Positions 35,836-46,593 of a stretch of 64,000 nucleotides of DNA are shown here, piece by piece (position 1 is the stretch's first letter; every line of letters starts with the position of its first letter). The stretch is from Bolinopsis microptera (lineage: Eukaryota > Ctenophora > Tentaculata > Lobata > Bolinopsidae): NCBI RefSeq assembly GCF_026151205.1, contig NC_087082.1, positions 1,126,001-1,190,000 on the forward strand. The letters are read 5' to 3'. A program made the translations under genes and the position numbers. The notes below the pieces were generated by a model, which made no database searches, had not been told where the DNA came from, and saw only the letters and a program-made list of their open reading frames with translations.

Positions 35836-38800
35836 ATGCTGCTGCCTTTACTTGCTTTTATGTTAACTTGGGTGGACACTGAATCAAACCATTCTACGCC
35901 AAAAAGTAAGTGTCTACAAAGTACTGTGCAATATTTTTTAATAATGTTGACTTAGTTTCTCGATTTTATTGTATATTGTATATCTCCTAAACATTCTCTC
36001 ACGGTCATTGAAAACGCCGATTGAAAATACACAATTGAACCCATTTGTTTAAAAACTGTTAAGTGTAAACTACAGAAACAATAAAAGATTACTCCTCACA
36101 GAGGTCTACAGATCGCCCTGGAACAAAGTGCTGGAAGACTGCCCGGATCCCTCGTGTGCTGTGGTGTTTGATGAATACCTTTCTTACCTTCAAGTTAGAT
36201 TTGTGCCGGAAAGAGGGTTTGACCTAATGATGCGCAGATATGTAAGTGATATTACTTGTACTTAATAGTAAACTTTTAAAGGTTTTTCGATTGTTGACAT
36301 GTCGAAACGGAAAAGGCTCTTTATTTTGCTAACCGCAACATTTTCAAAAGGAATCGTCTCGAAAATGGGTGATTTTTGACACCAAAAATGTCATGAACAC
36401 GCAGTTTCCCCCCGATTTTTAATAATTTATCAGCACACTCTAATCCGTGTCAAGTTAAAATATGTTGGCAGATGTGGCTTTACACAATGGAGATGAAGGA
36501 AGTGGGTAGGATAATAATAAGCGAGCACGAGGGATACTGGGTACAGATCAACGCACAACCAGCTACCTGCGACAACGACATCAAGTTCTCCAGTACAAAC
36601 CTTACCAATACCGAGGTGGACTTCAGATATATCACCATTAGAGTCACAGACAATGGTACTTTTTCCGGAGACCTTATTTGTACTAAGTACTTCCACATTA
36701 AATTATTTGTGCTGACTGGTATAAACGATAAAAATCTAATGACTGGAAGATGACCATGTTTCGTGATGTATTCAGCTAATATATATCGTGGCGCCCGCAA
36801 ATATTCCCGCCAATGAATTGATCTCTATCTTCTACAGGCGTGCATATAACATTTCCCGATAATGGGACCTGGGCAGTGTGTGCAGAATGGCGGATACAGC
36901 GGATAGGGTTCGATAATTTCTGGAAACTAGATGCCAAATATTCCACCATCTCTAATGACACCAACACAGGTAAATCATAAATAGTGCAAGGCCAATACGG
37001 CTACTGCATATCAGTGAAATCATCTTCTTGTATTCTATCAATGATACATTTAAACTACTAGAACTTAAAGCCGACGTAAACGTCTTCAGATTTCTGTGCA
37101 GCAGAGTATAATAACGGAACTGAATCCACCGACACGCCTTACTGCACTGATGAGGGGTTTTGCAAGGGTTATCAGATGGAAAACATGTGTGACAAGATTG
37201 ATAATTCTTCTTACTGTAAGTTCACATGGGAAGACTCAATACTTGCTTCTTACAAATAAATTATTGACTGAGTTTTTTAATATGTATATACTTATTTGAC
37301 CAAAACCCATAATCATGGGTAGAGTGAACCGCTGCCAGTGTCTCTCTTTTCCAAACAAAAGGAAATGGTATTAATTTGAGGAACCGTCCGCAAATGCAAA
37401 TTGATACCGAGAATGAAATGGGTCGCTCGCTTTTCCCACTCAATAAGCTTTATTACAATTCGTAAGCCGTGATCGAATGGAAAAGCGAGCGACCGATTTC
37501 ATTCTCGGTATCAATTTGCATTTGCGGACGGTTCCTCAAATTAATATCATTTCCTTTTGTTTGGAAAAGAGAGACACTGGCAGCGGTTCACTCTACCCAT
37601 GATTATGGGTTTTGGTCAAATATCATCTCTTTTTGATTATAATGTCAGGATAATTTACACAGCAGTCGAAACTTCATTAATAAGGAGGTAATTTCAACGA
37701 TTTCGAAATTTTACCTTTGAAAACATTTCCTTGTGTTTAGGTAGGTATATCTGTCGATAACAGACTGAATATGGCACTTCTTACTCATTCAAGTTGGCAT
37801 TTAATTCATATATAATGCCATTTAAATATCGTGGAAAGCAGAATATATTCGAAATCACGAATGAGCAAAATTCTCACCTTTCGCACGTGCAAACTTTGAG
37901 CGGACGTTGCGTGCGCATACAATATTGAATCATCGTAAATTTTTGTATAGTGGTATTTAATATATAGTTTGATAAGCATGCAAAGTTTCAGAAGATTTCA
38001 AAAAGAACTTGGATCACAACGGGACTCCAAAGTTGATAAAAATCGTGAAAATAACAATTTTCAGTGATATAAGCTATTTTAAATCAATTTGGGCGTGTCC
38101 CCACGTGTGCAAATTTTCGATTTTCAACTTTAAAACTAGCCTATAACACAATTTAGACCTTTAAGAAGCAAAATTGAGCTCCACAACCCAAGGGATGGTC
38201 CAACACCAGAGAATACTAATTCACAACTTTTGTGTTTTTATAAAATTATTCTTCAAAAAAGCACTAACTTCAATAGCAAATATCTTTATGAAGGAGTAAG
38301 GTAGGAAACTTTTCCGGTAGATTTTCAGAATGCTTGAACAATTATCTAAGATGAAAATGTCCTCAGATTTTGAATAAAATTACTTCTTAATGGTTTAAAA
38401 TCGATTTGAAAAGTTGTTATTTTGTCAAAAATCAAGTTTTAAAAACACTTAAATTGATGACGTCATCAAGTGATGATGATGACGATAAATTATTTTTCGA
38501 TATAATGTAAACTAAAGTATAAACGATTATCTTTAAAACCTGTGGTTCTAAATGACTGTATCTTTTATACTTTTGAATCTACGGACACTTAAACGTAGGC
38601 TACAATTGACTGCCAAAGCGTCTATACATACATATATATATACTAGTGTAACCCGGCCTACGGCCGGGATTTCACTGCCGCAGTTAAAAAGGGTAGGAGT
38701 AATTACCCGCTGAGTCAAAACCCGCATTAGGTGACCCAATAGTTTCTTAAACAATAATCTCATAATCAGTTATTTCTTGTGGATAATTAAGTCATTATTA

Positions 38801-40819
38801 GCCATGAGGCACCACACTCCATGATCATAAGGTCTGAACACCGAGTATTACACCTCATCACTCCCGTCTTGAACCGCTTTCTATTTTATTTAAATCGTTA
38901 TAGAAATTAACCCTTGTTAACTCCGCACCACACCCGCATATTATATTTGAAAACACGCATAACATTGTCGTATGAACTCTCTCTCTCTCTCTCTCTGCAG
39001 TCCAAACAGACCCCAAACACTAACAGTCCCCCCTCCCCTAATAAGCTTAAGGTATAACATTACAGCGAATCTTCCAGGGCTAATCCAATTATGACGCTAC
39101 TTAAATGCAGCTATAACATATTACACAGTAATGAGAGAGAGAGAGCAAGCCCCGTAACTCTTGCCGTTCTGCTCACGCAATTTTATGTAACATTTGTGGT
39201 ACAAAACCATCAATTAAACCACTTACCATCGGCCGATTTTAAAAAAAATTTCCTATGGGCTTCATCAGAGTTTTGTCGACACTATACCGAAAAAATCAGT
39301 CCCGTAACTCTTACCGTTTTTTTTGTATAACCGACCGGAAATTACACACGGACAGACAGACAGACAGACAGACAGACACACACACACACACACACATTCT
39401 GGTGTTATTAAGGTGATCCTTCACGACAATCTGTTGTAAAACAGGGGTTCCAGAAAACCCACTTCCCGATACTCCTGAAACATGAAATTTTTTTTACAGT
39501 CGACTTGGACAAGGTCTAGACGCCCTGCAAAGTTTCAGATCTCTAACTCAATTTTAACATGGTTTTTAAGGCACCTGAATATGGCGATTTTGGGTTTTTT
39601 ACCTAATTTCGTATAACATGCTGGCGCGTATTTTGCGCAAATTTCTTAAAAACCTCCACATAACTATTTCTTATTCCTGTCATCTTTAACATTGAATTAG
39701 AATGTTTTGAACTTAAATATACCTGCTGAACTACTTTCGATGAAGTCTTAATGCCTGGAAAACAATAAAGGGGATATAATAGTATAGGGGGTAAATAGTG
39801 TTGTGAATATAAGGGCAACGGTTATGCTTGCCAGCATTGTGATAGTGCATCCACTCTGGGTGAAAAATTCCATTGGAGGTTTAATCCTAACAAGAAATAA
39901 GTTCAGCACGAGCGGGTACGAGCAGCACAGCAGCAACATGTGCAGACATCACTACTGGCCTCTGAACAAGTGCGGGGTGGTTAACACTTCAAATTCCTCA
40001 GGCAAGAGCAGCAATATAGAGCACACGGTCTCGTGTAACAGCACGACTCATTGCATAGCTCCTAATTGGGTTTGTAATGGATACGAGGACTGTTCCAACG
40101 GCGAGGATGAACTGGACTGTCCTTCAGCAGAGGAGAAAAGATGTAAAGGACAACTATTGGACGGTGGGTAGACTAAAATCTTAGTTTTAGTATTAGCTTA
40201 ATTTCTAGCCTTTTTTAGTTACAGTTCGTTTATTTACAGTTCGTTTATTTTCCTCTCCAGTCTCCTGTACATTATTATTATTATAAAACAGGATCTTACC
40301 GACAAAAATGATTAAGATTCTTAAAAATACCTTAATGCGGTAAACTGTACCCTTGAAAAAGATTTTCCCAACATCTGTTGCATGCAGCTATATCTCTAAT
40401 TTCGTTCAATTCATGCAAGTTGTCCATTTGCAAATTTCTATTACTTAAATCACTTCTTAAAACCGATAACAAGTTTATTCTAGGTCTCCCCAATCTACCA
40501 ATGAATAAATTATCTGATTCAATTGCAAAAGAGAGAGCCGTTTGGGCTGGGGTGTTCTCCATACTCCTGAGAATGTGTCCAAACATCTTCCACCGCTGGT
40601 GTTCAATACGCTTGGATAACTTTTCAACTTTGCACCGTTCATATAATGCTTTGTTGCTTATCCTGTACATATTATAACGAAATATTTGTTACAATTTACA
40701 ATAATTATGAATTATTTTCAGATGGCACCTGCTGGATCCCTCAAAGTTCAGCGAAGAAGAGACTGGTTAACGGAGGCTTCATAGCTATTATTAGTTTCAT
40801 CTGTTTGAGGACTATATAA
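35836..40819 (+). CDS. Secreted or membrane-anchored protein with an LDL-receptor class A domain
   Basis: Exons 35836-35905, 36102-36241, 36472-36655, 36838-36969 and 37102-37215 join in phase and begin with a signal peptide (MLLPLLAFMLTWVDTES). They encode a Cys-poor region with WVQINAQPATCDN and WAVCAEWRIQR blocks, then a Cys-rich piece (PYCTDEGFCKGY). After a 2.6-kb gap comes an exon ending at 40165 with six Cys and the LDLa core WVCNGYEDCSNGEDELDC. It is followed by 40722-40819, which has a hydrophobic C-terminus (GGFIAIISFICL) and TAA. The phase of the LDLa exon does not fit a good acceptor: the best candidate is at about 39876, with a poor polypyrimidine tract, so an exon may be missed or two genes may be joined here. 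The introns carry a fold-back repeat, an interspersed element and a LINE fragment. LDLa domains bind ligands through calcium. The role of this protein is unknown. Confidence 0.5.
37294..37621. repeat. Near-perfect 143-bp palindrome with a 42-bp spacer
   Basis: The left arm 37294-37436 (starting ATTTGACCAAAACCCATAAT) is repeated inverted at 37479-37621 with very few mismatches, for example ATGGGTCGC against ATCGGTCGC at the inner end. It lies in an intron of the LDLa-domain gene. It could be a fold-back MITE, or a hairpin RNA source if transcribed. Confidence 0.85.
38637..39400 (-). repeat. Interspersed element, copy 2
   Basis: This is the reverse complement of the element at 10.2-10.66 kb. 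CTAGTGTAACCCGGCC at the left end, ATCGGCCGATTTT and CCTATGGGCTTCATCAGAG inside, and a GACA/CA microsatellite at the right end match that copy in inverted order. This copy is longer, with extra sequence between the two blocks. Confidence 0.7.
40332..40670 (-). pseudogene. 5'-truncated LINE fragment (C-terminal part of ORF)
   Basis: About 110 residues match the C-terminal end of the LINE ORF at 54.06-57.11 kb. Shared blocks are LY.RC.V..LS.R, RW.M.GH.LRS, SPAQ/TPAQ..L.FA.ES and GR.GR...NLL. It lies in the last intron of the LDLa-domain gene, antisense to it. It is a diverged relative, not a recent copy of the same element. Confidence 0.75.
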
Positions 40820-41008
40820 AAATGAAAATCGAATATTTTCAAGAACAAACATCATTTTTGATATCATATTTTATAAAATAATTTTTAAAACACTTGAATC
40901 TTAAACCCATACAACTGTTTAAATTAGAAACAAATTAAATTTAATCGTGAAAACAATTTATGTGAAACTTCTTCAAGCAAATTATGCTAAGGAGTTAACA
41001 GAAGCTTA

Positions 41009-41187
41009 GGGGTCGTTCACATATTACGCAATCAGAGGGGGGTTTCCAAATGCTTACGGTTGATAACGGGGGGGTGGGGGGGGGGGGGGGGGGGGGTTTG
41101 GTCGTTGATGACGTAATCAAAATTTTCGTTTTTTAAACCAATTTTCGTTTAGTAAGCGCTTTGCGATTACTTCATGGGTCTTGATTA

Positions 41188-41219
<32 letters not shown>

Positions 41220-41263
41220 AAAAATTGCTAAAATATTGATTAGGTAATATGTGAACGACCCCT
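41009..41263. mobile_element. MITE with 19-bp terminal inverted repeats and two poly(G) tracts
   Basis: The ends GGGGTCGTTCACATATTAC and GTAATATGTGAACGACCCC are exact inverted repeats. TTA flanks both ends (41006-41008 and 41264-41266), which fits a 3-bp target duplication of the PIF/Harbinger type. Two long G runs lie inside, around 41069-41096 and 41189-41218. It has no ORF. Confidence 0.75.
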
Positions 41264-41482
41264 TATGAACAAAAAAAATCAAAAATTACTGTTCTTGTTG
41301 TGAAAATAACGGACATATTCAATAGATTAATGCGAAATACAAAATCCTATATGTCTTCATCATAGTCTTCTTTCTGTTGGATCTGTCTGTCGCTTTCTGT
41401 CTTCCGATTGTAATCCGCAGCCTCATGAGAGTTCGAGATTCTTAGTCATTTTCAAACCATTAGTGTTATTACTGGCTATGTT

Positions 41483-41802
41483 ATGACTGACATCGAAACA
41501 AGGATGAAGGAAATGAGGTAAATTTCCCAGGTTCTTATAACTCCTTTATCAGCAATAACAACATTTTTTGCAAAAAAATTCCTGATGTACGTAACTTTTT
41601 TTCTCATTTCAGCAAATTTTCACCAGAGTTCAGACTGCGATTTATTTATTGTTTCTTGCAAGACTTATCTGCTTTTCGTACGGATTTTGATTTAACGGAA
41701 CTGCGAACGAGACTGTATACGCTGCACATACACGACAGAATCAAACATTCAGTCTTCAACAGCTTTCCAAAAGAAAGTTATGAACTGGGAATCGTCCAAT
41801 GA
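41483..41802 (+). CDS. Small hypothetical protein, two exons
   Basis: ATG at 41483 leads through 41483-41517 and, after a TTTCAG acceptor, 41613-41802 (TGA). The two exons join in phase to give 74 residues. The protein is helical and amphipathic (SKFSPEFRLRFIYCFL, then LTELRTRLYTLHIHDRI). No family was recognised. It sits upstream of, and on the opposite strand to, the G-patch-like gene. Splice signals are good, but no independent support exists. Confidence 0.35.
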
Positions 41803-42040
41803 AATACGATCAGCTTTTGTCTTCATTCCGTATCCAGGCGTCTCCAAGATAATCGCAAAATTTCCAAAAATCGGCTAAAATTGCGAGAGGCAATTTGCTT
41901 TTATCACCGAAATGACGCCGCGCGTTACATAAAAGCGTTTCCAAAAATGAAGAATCGTGCAGGGTAAGTTGTCCACAGTACAGTTCGTCGTGCTAAGCAT
42001 TCTTGTGTCAAGGCCCAAAATATTTTATCCCGGTTTCTAT

Positions 42041-42739
42041 TCATTCAAATACACTGAGATTGTTTCTTAGAACCTTTTTCTGCTTTATCTTCATCATAAT
42101 TTTCGGATTTACCGAACCCCGATTAACCTCAGGAGCACCCGATTGCTCAGTCACATCATTCCATAAACATTGGGTTGTGAATTCACCGCGCTTTGGACTT
42201 TTTGAATGATCCTCTATCGTCTGTTCCACAACATTAGGTGAAGGAATTTTCTCGGGTCTCGAACTTTCTCCTGGCTTAGATTTCGCTGAAATAATCTGCT
42301 TCACTTTAGTTTCCCCGCTTGAAAGTGATTTAGATTTGGAGTTGGGCATTTTCGTTGTCAAGTTAGCCATTTTCCCCATCATGTCTTCAAACTGAAAATA
42401 AAATAAGCTTAAATATCACAGTCAAATCTGAAGGAATGGTTTTCAATTAATAACATTCGAAAGATGTCGCTGTAACGTATGTCAATTGTCAGTGGACTGA
42501 TATAAAATTATCATTGCCAGGATTGTACCGTTCAGCTAAAAATACCTCAAAATCAAGCTTTCTATTCTCCTCCTTGACAAAACCAAAACCAGATCTTTTT
42601 TCACTGTTGGAACTTCTATTAAGATCAGTAAAGACGGGTGGTAACGGGTGTGAAGCAGCTGTCCAACCCATCTTTACCATGAGACTGTATCCCACTCCAT
42701 AGTTCTCACACAGCTCCTGGTGGAAAGGTTTATCAGCTG
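42041..42739 (-). CDS. G-patch-like protein, C-terminal exons
   Basis: Two exons, 42546-42739 and 42041-42391 (stop TGA), join in phase. The first holds ENYGVGYSLMVKMGWTAA, which matches the start of a G-patch motif (an RNA-helicase cofactor fold), but the glycine-rich second half is replaced by HPLPPVF. It ends with LDFE, and the next exon begins FEDMMGKMANLTTK. The C-terminal 115 residues are charged and disordered, with many Lys and Ser. Upstream exons must exist, since the first exon starts at an acceptor (42740) without a Met; the frame upstream of it was not resolved. The gene lies about 1 kb downstream of NME7 on the same strand. Confidence 0.45.
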
Positions 42740-43738
42740 CTACGAGTGGGGAGGAAGTGAAATGTTAAATAATTGGAATCTCAACAAACTTGCCAAAAAA
42801 GCAATGCAAATAGTTGATTGTTTGCGTCTAAAAGATAATAACGAGTTGCACGCGTTTCCCAAATGCAGCGTAGTGGTGAAATACCAAAATAATTTCACAC
42901 CGTACATACCTCATCTGTTAGGAATTTGTCTGTCATCTAAATATACAACCATCACAGAGTTTAAACTTTAGCCAGGTTAGGTCCAGCTCAAAGTGTTACA
43001 TTTACCTGACTGCAATGCAAATTATACACAAACAATTTAAATAAACTATCGTTAAAATTTCATGGCAACAATTTTAAACTATATAACTTATCCACTCTAA
43101 TATATCGATCTCTGCATCATTTAATTTTGCAGAATTGGTGCTTTATCTATGATACATAGATAATTTTAATACAATTAAGACACAATTTAATATGCAATAA
43201 GTTATTATTTACATCTGATGAATATGATTATACAATGAGTAATGACATATAATATTATTTACAGATTTATGTATCAAAATATTGAGTCACACATTAAACC
43301 ATGCGAAACTTCTGTATAAAATTCTGAATTATATTCGCTCTGCAAAATAAATTGATTATAACACCGTATGCAAGTAAAATTGTTTTGCTCTTCTGTTCCC
43401 GTTAAAGTAAGATTCAACGCTACAGTATAACATTTAAGCAATCAGAGCCATGACATGGACATTCATCAGGGTGGAACTTTCTAGCACCTATCTGAAATCT
43501 GCACATTATAATATATTACATAATATATATTTACACGCGGGTGGCAAGCAATTGAAACTTACAAATGCACACATGTTAATTTAAAGCATATTATCTTGGA
43601 GCGACATGAGTGTTTAAAAACTTGTTCATTGCACTGCAAGGATCACAACATCTTGTAGTTAACAGAACATCTAGTATTGCCGAACGAATGTTTTCTGGCG
43701 GAGATTCTGGTTCGTTGTTACTATCTCCCATTTGCCTC

Positions 43739-46395
43739 TCATTGGCTGAGAATCCTGAAGAAGTATTCAATCTCCAGTCCCACATCTTCGGGTAGGTCTG
43801 TGCAGTGAATGCTGTTAAAGATCTTGTCTTGCCCAAACTTAGCTCGCACTGTTTGGGGTCGGAGATGTTTGGCTATTTCTGGGTCTGCTGGTCCCACAAA
43901 ATTTCGGAATTCTTTGTGCTCACCAACAATCTGAAGTACATATTATTTAGTAAAAAAGTTCAGTCCAAAGAAAAAACTCGATTGTAAAATGTCTGTAACA
44001 AGATAAAATAATAAACACAAATCACCAAGAAAAACAAACACATGGTTCAGGTAAGAAATAACAATTAATACTGTTACCTCAATAGCAAGACAAGGTCCAC
44101 TGCACAGCTCAGTAACCATCTGACTATACTCAGTAACCACTCCCTTGTAGATTTCAAGGAACTCCTCAGCATTAGCTCGGTCTAAATTAAACATCTCTAG
44201 GGAGCTGATAGCGAACCCGTTATCGGTTATCTGAAATAGGGGTCCGAAATTAGGGTTAAAGATTATTATAAATTTAAAGCAGAGAGATATTGCTTAAACA
44301 TGTATTTGTGGAGTAATAATAACATACATTATATCATAAGAAGTGTTCTGCCCCATTGGATTTGATTTCGATATTTCAACAGCAAGCTCGGCAATCATTC
44401 CTTAGCTTTATGGTACATAATATTACTATAAAATATACGAACCATGCTGATAATTTTTCCAATGTTTCCATTTTCAATAGCATGAGGTTTGACTAAACAC
44501 AGAGTGGTGCCCTTGAGGCTGGCTGTTCCGGAAATACTCCGTCCAGCTCCAAAGAAGAAGTCTATCTCTCGAGCAGCCGCTCCAGGGTTCTCAGACCCGT
44601 GGCACGCGTTAGCTGTACCGTTAGAGCCGTACAATGCACGTAGACTCTGGGGCACCTTACTGAGGATTATACGAGTTGTTTAGTTGAATTTCGAAGTGAA
44701 TGTTATCCTTTTACATCGATTTAGGTATCAAAATTGTTAAAGAGAGAAACTGAGGAAAAAATGGAAATAAGGTACCCACCTCCTAGCGTCAGAAGCGTTG
44801 CTAGGTCCGATAATCTGGTTCCATCTGGCTATAACATTATCACCCATCAACTCAAGAGCTATTATGGGCCCCGATACTATAAACTCTATCAGTTCATCAA
44901 AGAAGTGCTTCCCTGCGTGATCAGCGTAGAATGCAGCCGCGTCTACTTTACTCATACTCACCATCTTAGCGTTACAAAACTTTATACCTGTGTTTTAATT
45001 ACTTATTTTAATTAATTAATTAGGAATCGTTAATATCTCACAACTTAATTTAGGCGTTCTAAACAAACAGTAACGTTCTAAACATCAAGAGCTTTCAAAA
45101 TCATTATTTCGCTACATCTCTAAAACAGGAGCGAGGCTGATGCCTTTGTAACAGTATAATTAACTGATTATTTAACTAATCAATTAATTAACTAACCTTC
45201 TTTGCAGACCCGCTCCAATATGGGGCCCACTTTACCAACAGCATCAGGTTTAATAATAGCCAGGGTCTTCTCGTTTCTTGTTGCCAGAGTGTTACTTGTA
45301 AAGTTATCACCATACCCTGTCAGCGTTAACTGACGGGAGTTAACGTTAACTACAGAACCTATGTAGAGCTTGTCTTCTGTGATGTTGGGAACAGCACTTC
45401 TCTTGAGGAACAACCTCCTGGAGATGAGGTGTTGCTATATTTATTAGTGTTTATATTATAATAATGTAATATTGCTATATTTATTAGTGTTTATTTTATT
45501 ATAATGTAATATTGCTATATTTATTAGTGGTTTTTCTGTCAGGACAGGTGGTATTTTATGCTATTTCCAGTAAAGAACGGTTCAATTTCGTTTGGATGTC
45601 ACATCTTACCAGGGAATCTTGGTTTATAAGACGAACTTTTGATGTATGTATATTGTATTAAATGTATTAAATATTAACAGGTTTTAAACTAACAAACCTG
45701 TTTTTAACATCGAACATTTCTACGGTGTTATCGACTGGATAAAACATGACCTGATACCTCCTGACTAGTTCAGCATTCTGGTCATACCATTCCGCTTGGA
45801 AGACGAGACGAGAGTCTGTGAATGTGCCCATACTTCGCTAAAAGAATGTTGAGAATGTAGCAAAATCAATATTTTCTTAGAGTGAAACAGGTGAAAACGA
45901 ATTTTAACTTAGCTGATTTTAGTGGCATTCATAAAGCGATTACTGATTGATGCCTAAGCTAAGACAAAAATAGTTAATCAAATTAGCACCTTGGCCTTGA
46001 TTAAATAAAACTATACAGAATTCATTAGAGATAACTAATTGCAATACACATCATCGTATCATTATCATTTCACATTATCATACTCTTTTTATATCTAATC
46101 TAAAGAGAATTTAAATGACTAATCACATGATCTACAATCTGAATTTTAAAATTTATCATAGATTATACACAACTTTATACAATATATTATTATTATTATA
46201 GAAAACGTGTTTATTTACATCTGAATCTGATCCCAAAACCAATAAACCCAAAACATGTTCCCCTCTGAAGATTCAAAAATAAAACTTTAAAATCATGCTG
46301 TGAGTGTGAAAAAATAATTGCTGTTAGAAAAGATATGATAACTTGTATATTTACAAAAATGTGAACTATTTAAACTATTTTCTTACCATTGCCAT
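43739..46395 (-). CDS. NME7: Nucleoside diphosphate kinase 7 (NME7)
   Basis: NME7 is an axonemal and centrosomal protein with a DM10 domain and two NDK domains, linked to the gamma-tubulin ring complex and ciliary motility. Exons (descending) 46387-46395, 45698-45837, 45197-45417, 44780-44987, 44443-44659, 44078-44230 and 43739-43930 join in phase to 379 residues, close to the vertebrate length. The DM10 region has FQAEWYD, RRYQVMFYP and VEMFDVKN. The first NDK domain has EKTLAIIKPDAV and the active-site block NACHGSENP. The second has LCLVKPHAIENG, GVVTEYSQMV and NSIHCTDLPED. It ends EIEYFFRILSQ. The first coding exon has only nine bases (Met-Ala-Met). The gene lies 199 bases downstream of the IQCH stop on the same strand. 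Confidence 0.92.
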
Positions 46396-46593
46396 GTTTT
46401 ATACAGAGCTTAAAAACCACCAATAAATTACCATCTAATATAACCCAGTGCAACCGCTATGCCTTAAAAACCAAACTTTCTTCAAATACCACAGATTTTG
46501 AGTTTTGATGATTAAATATCACTATATTAAAAATTTACTGAGGGCACTCAGTATTTATAACCACTAGCACTAAGAAAGTAACATCAGTCAACT

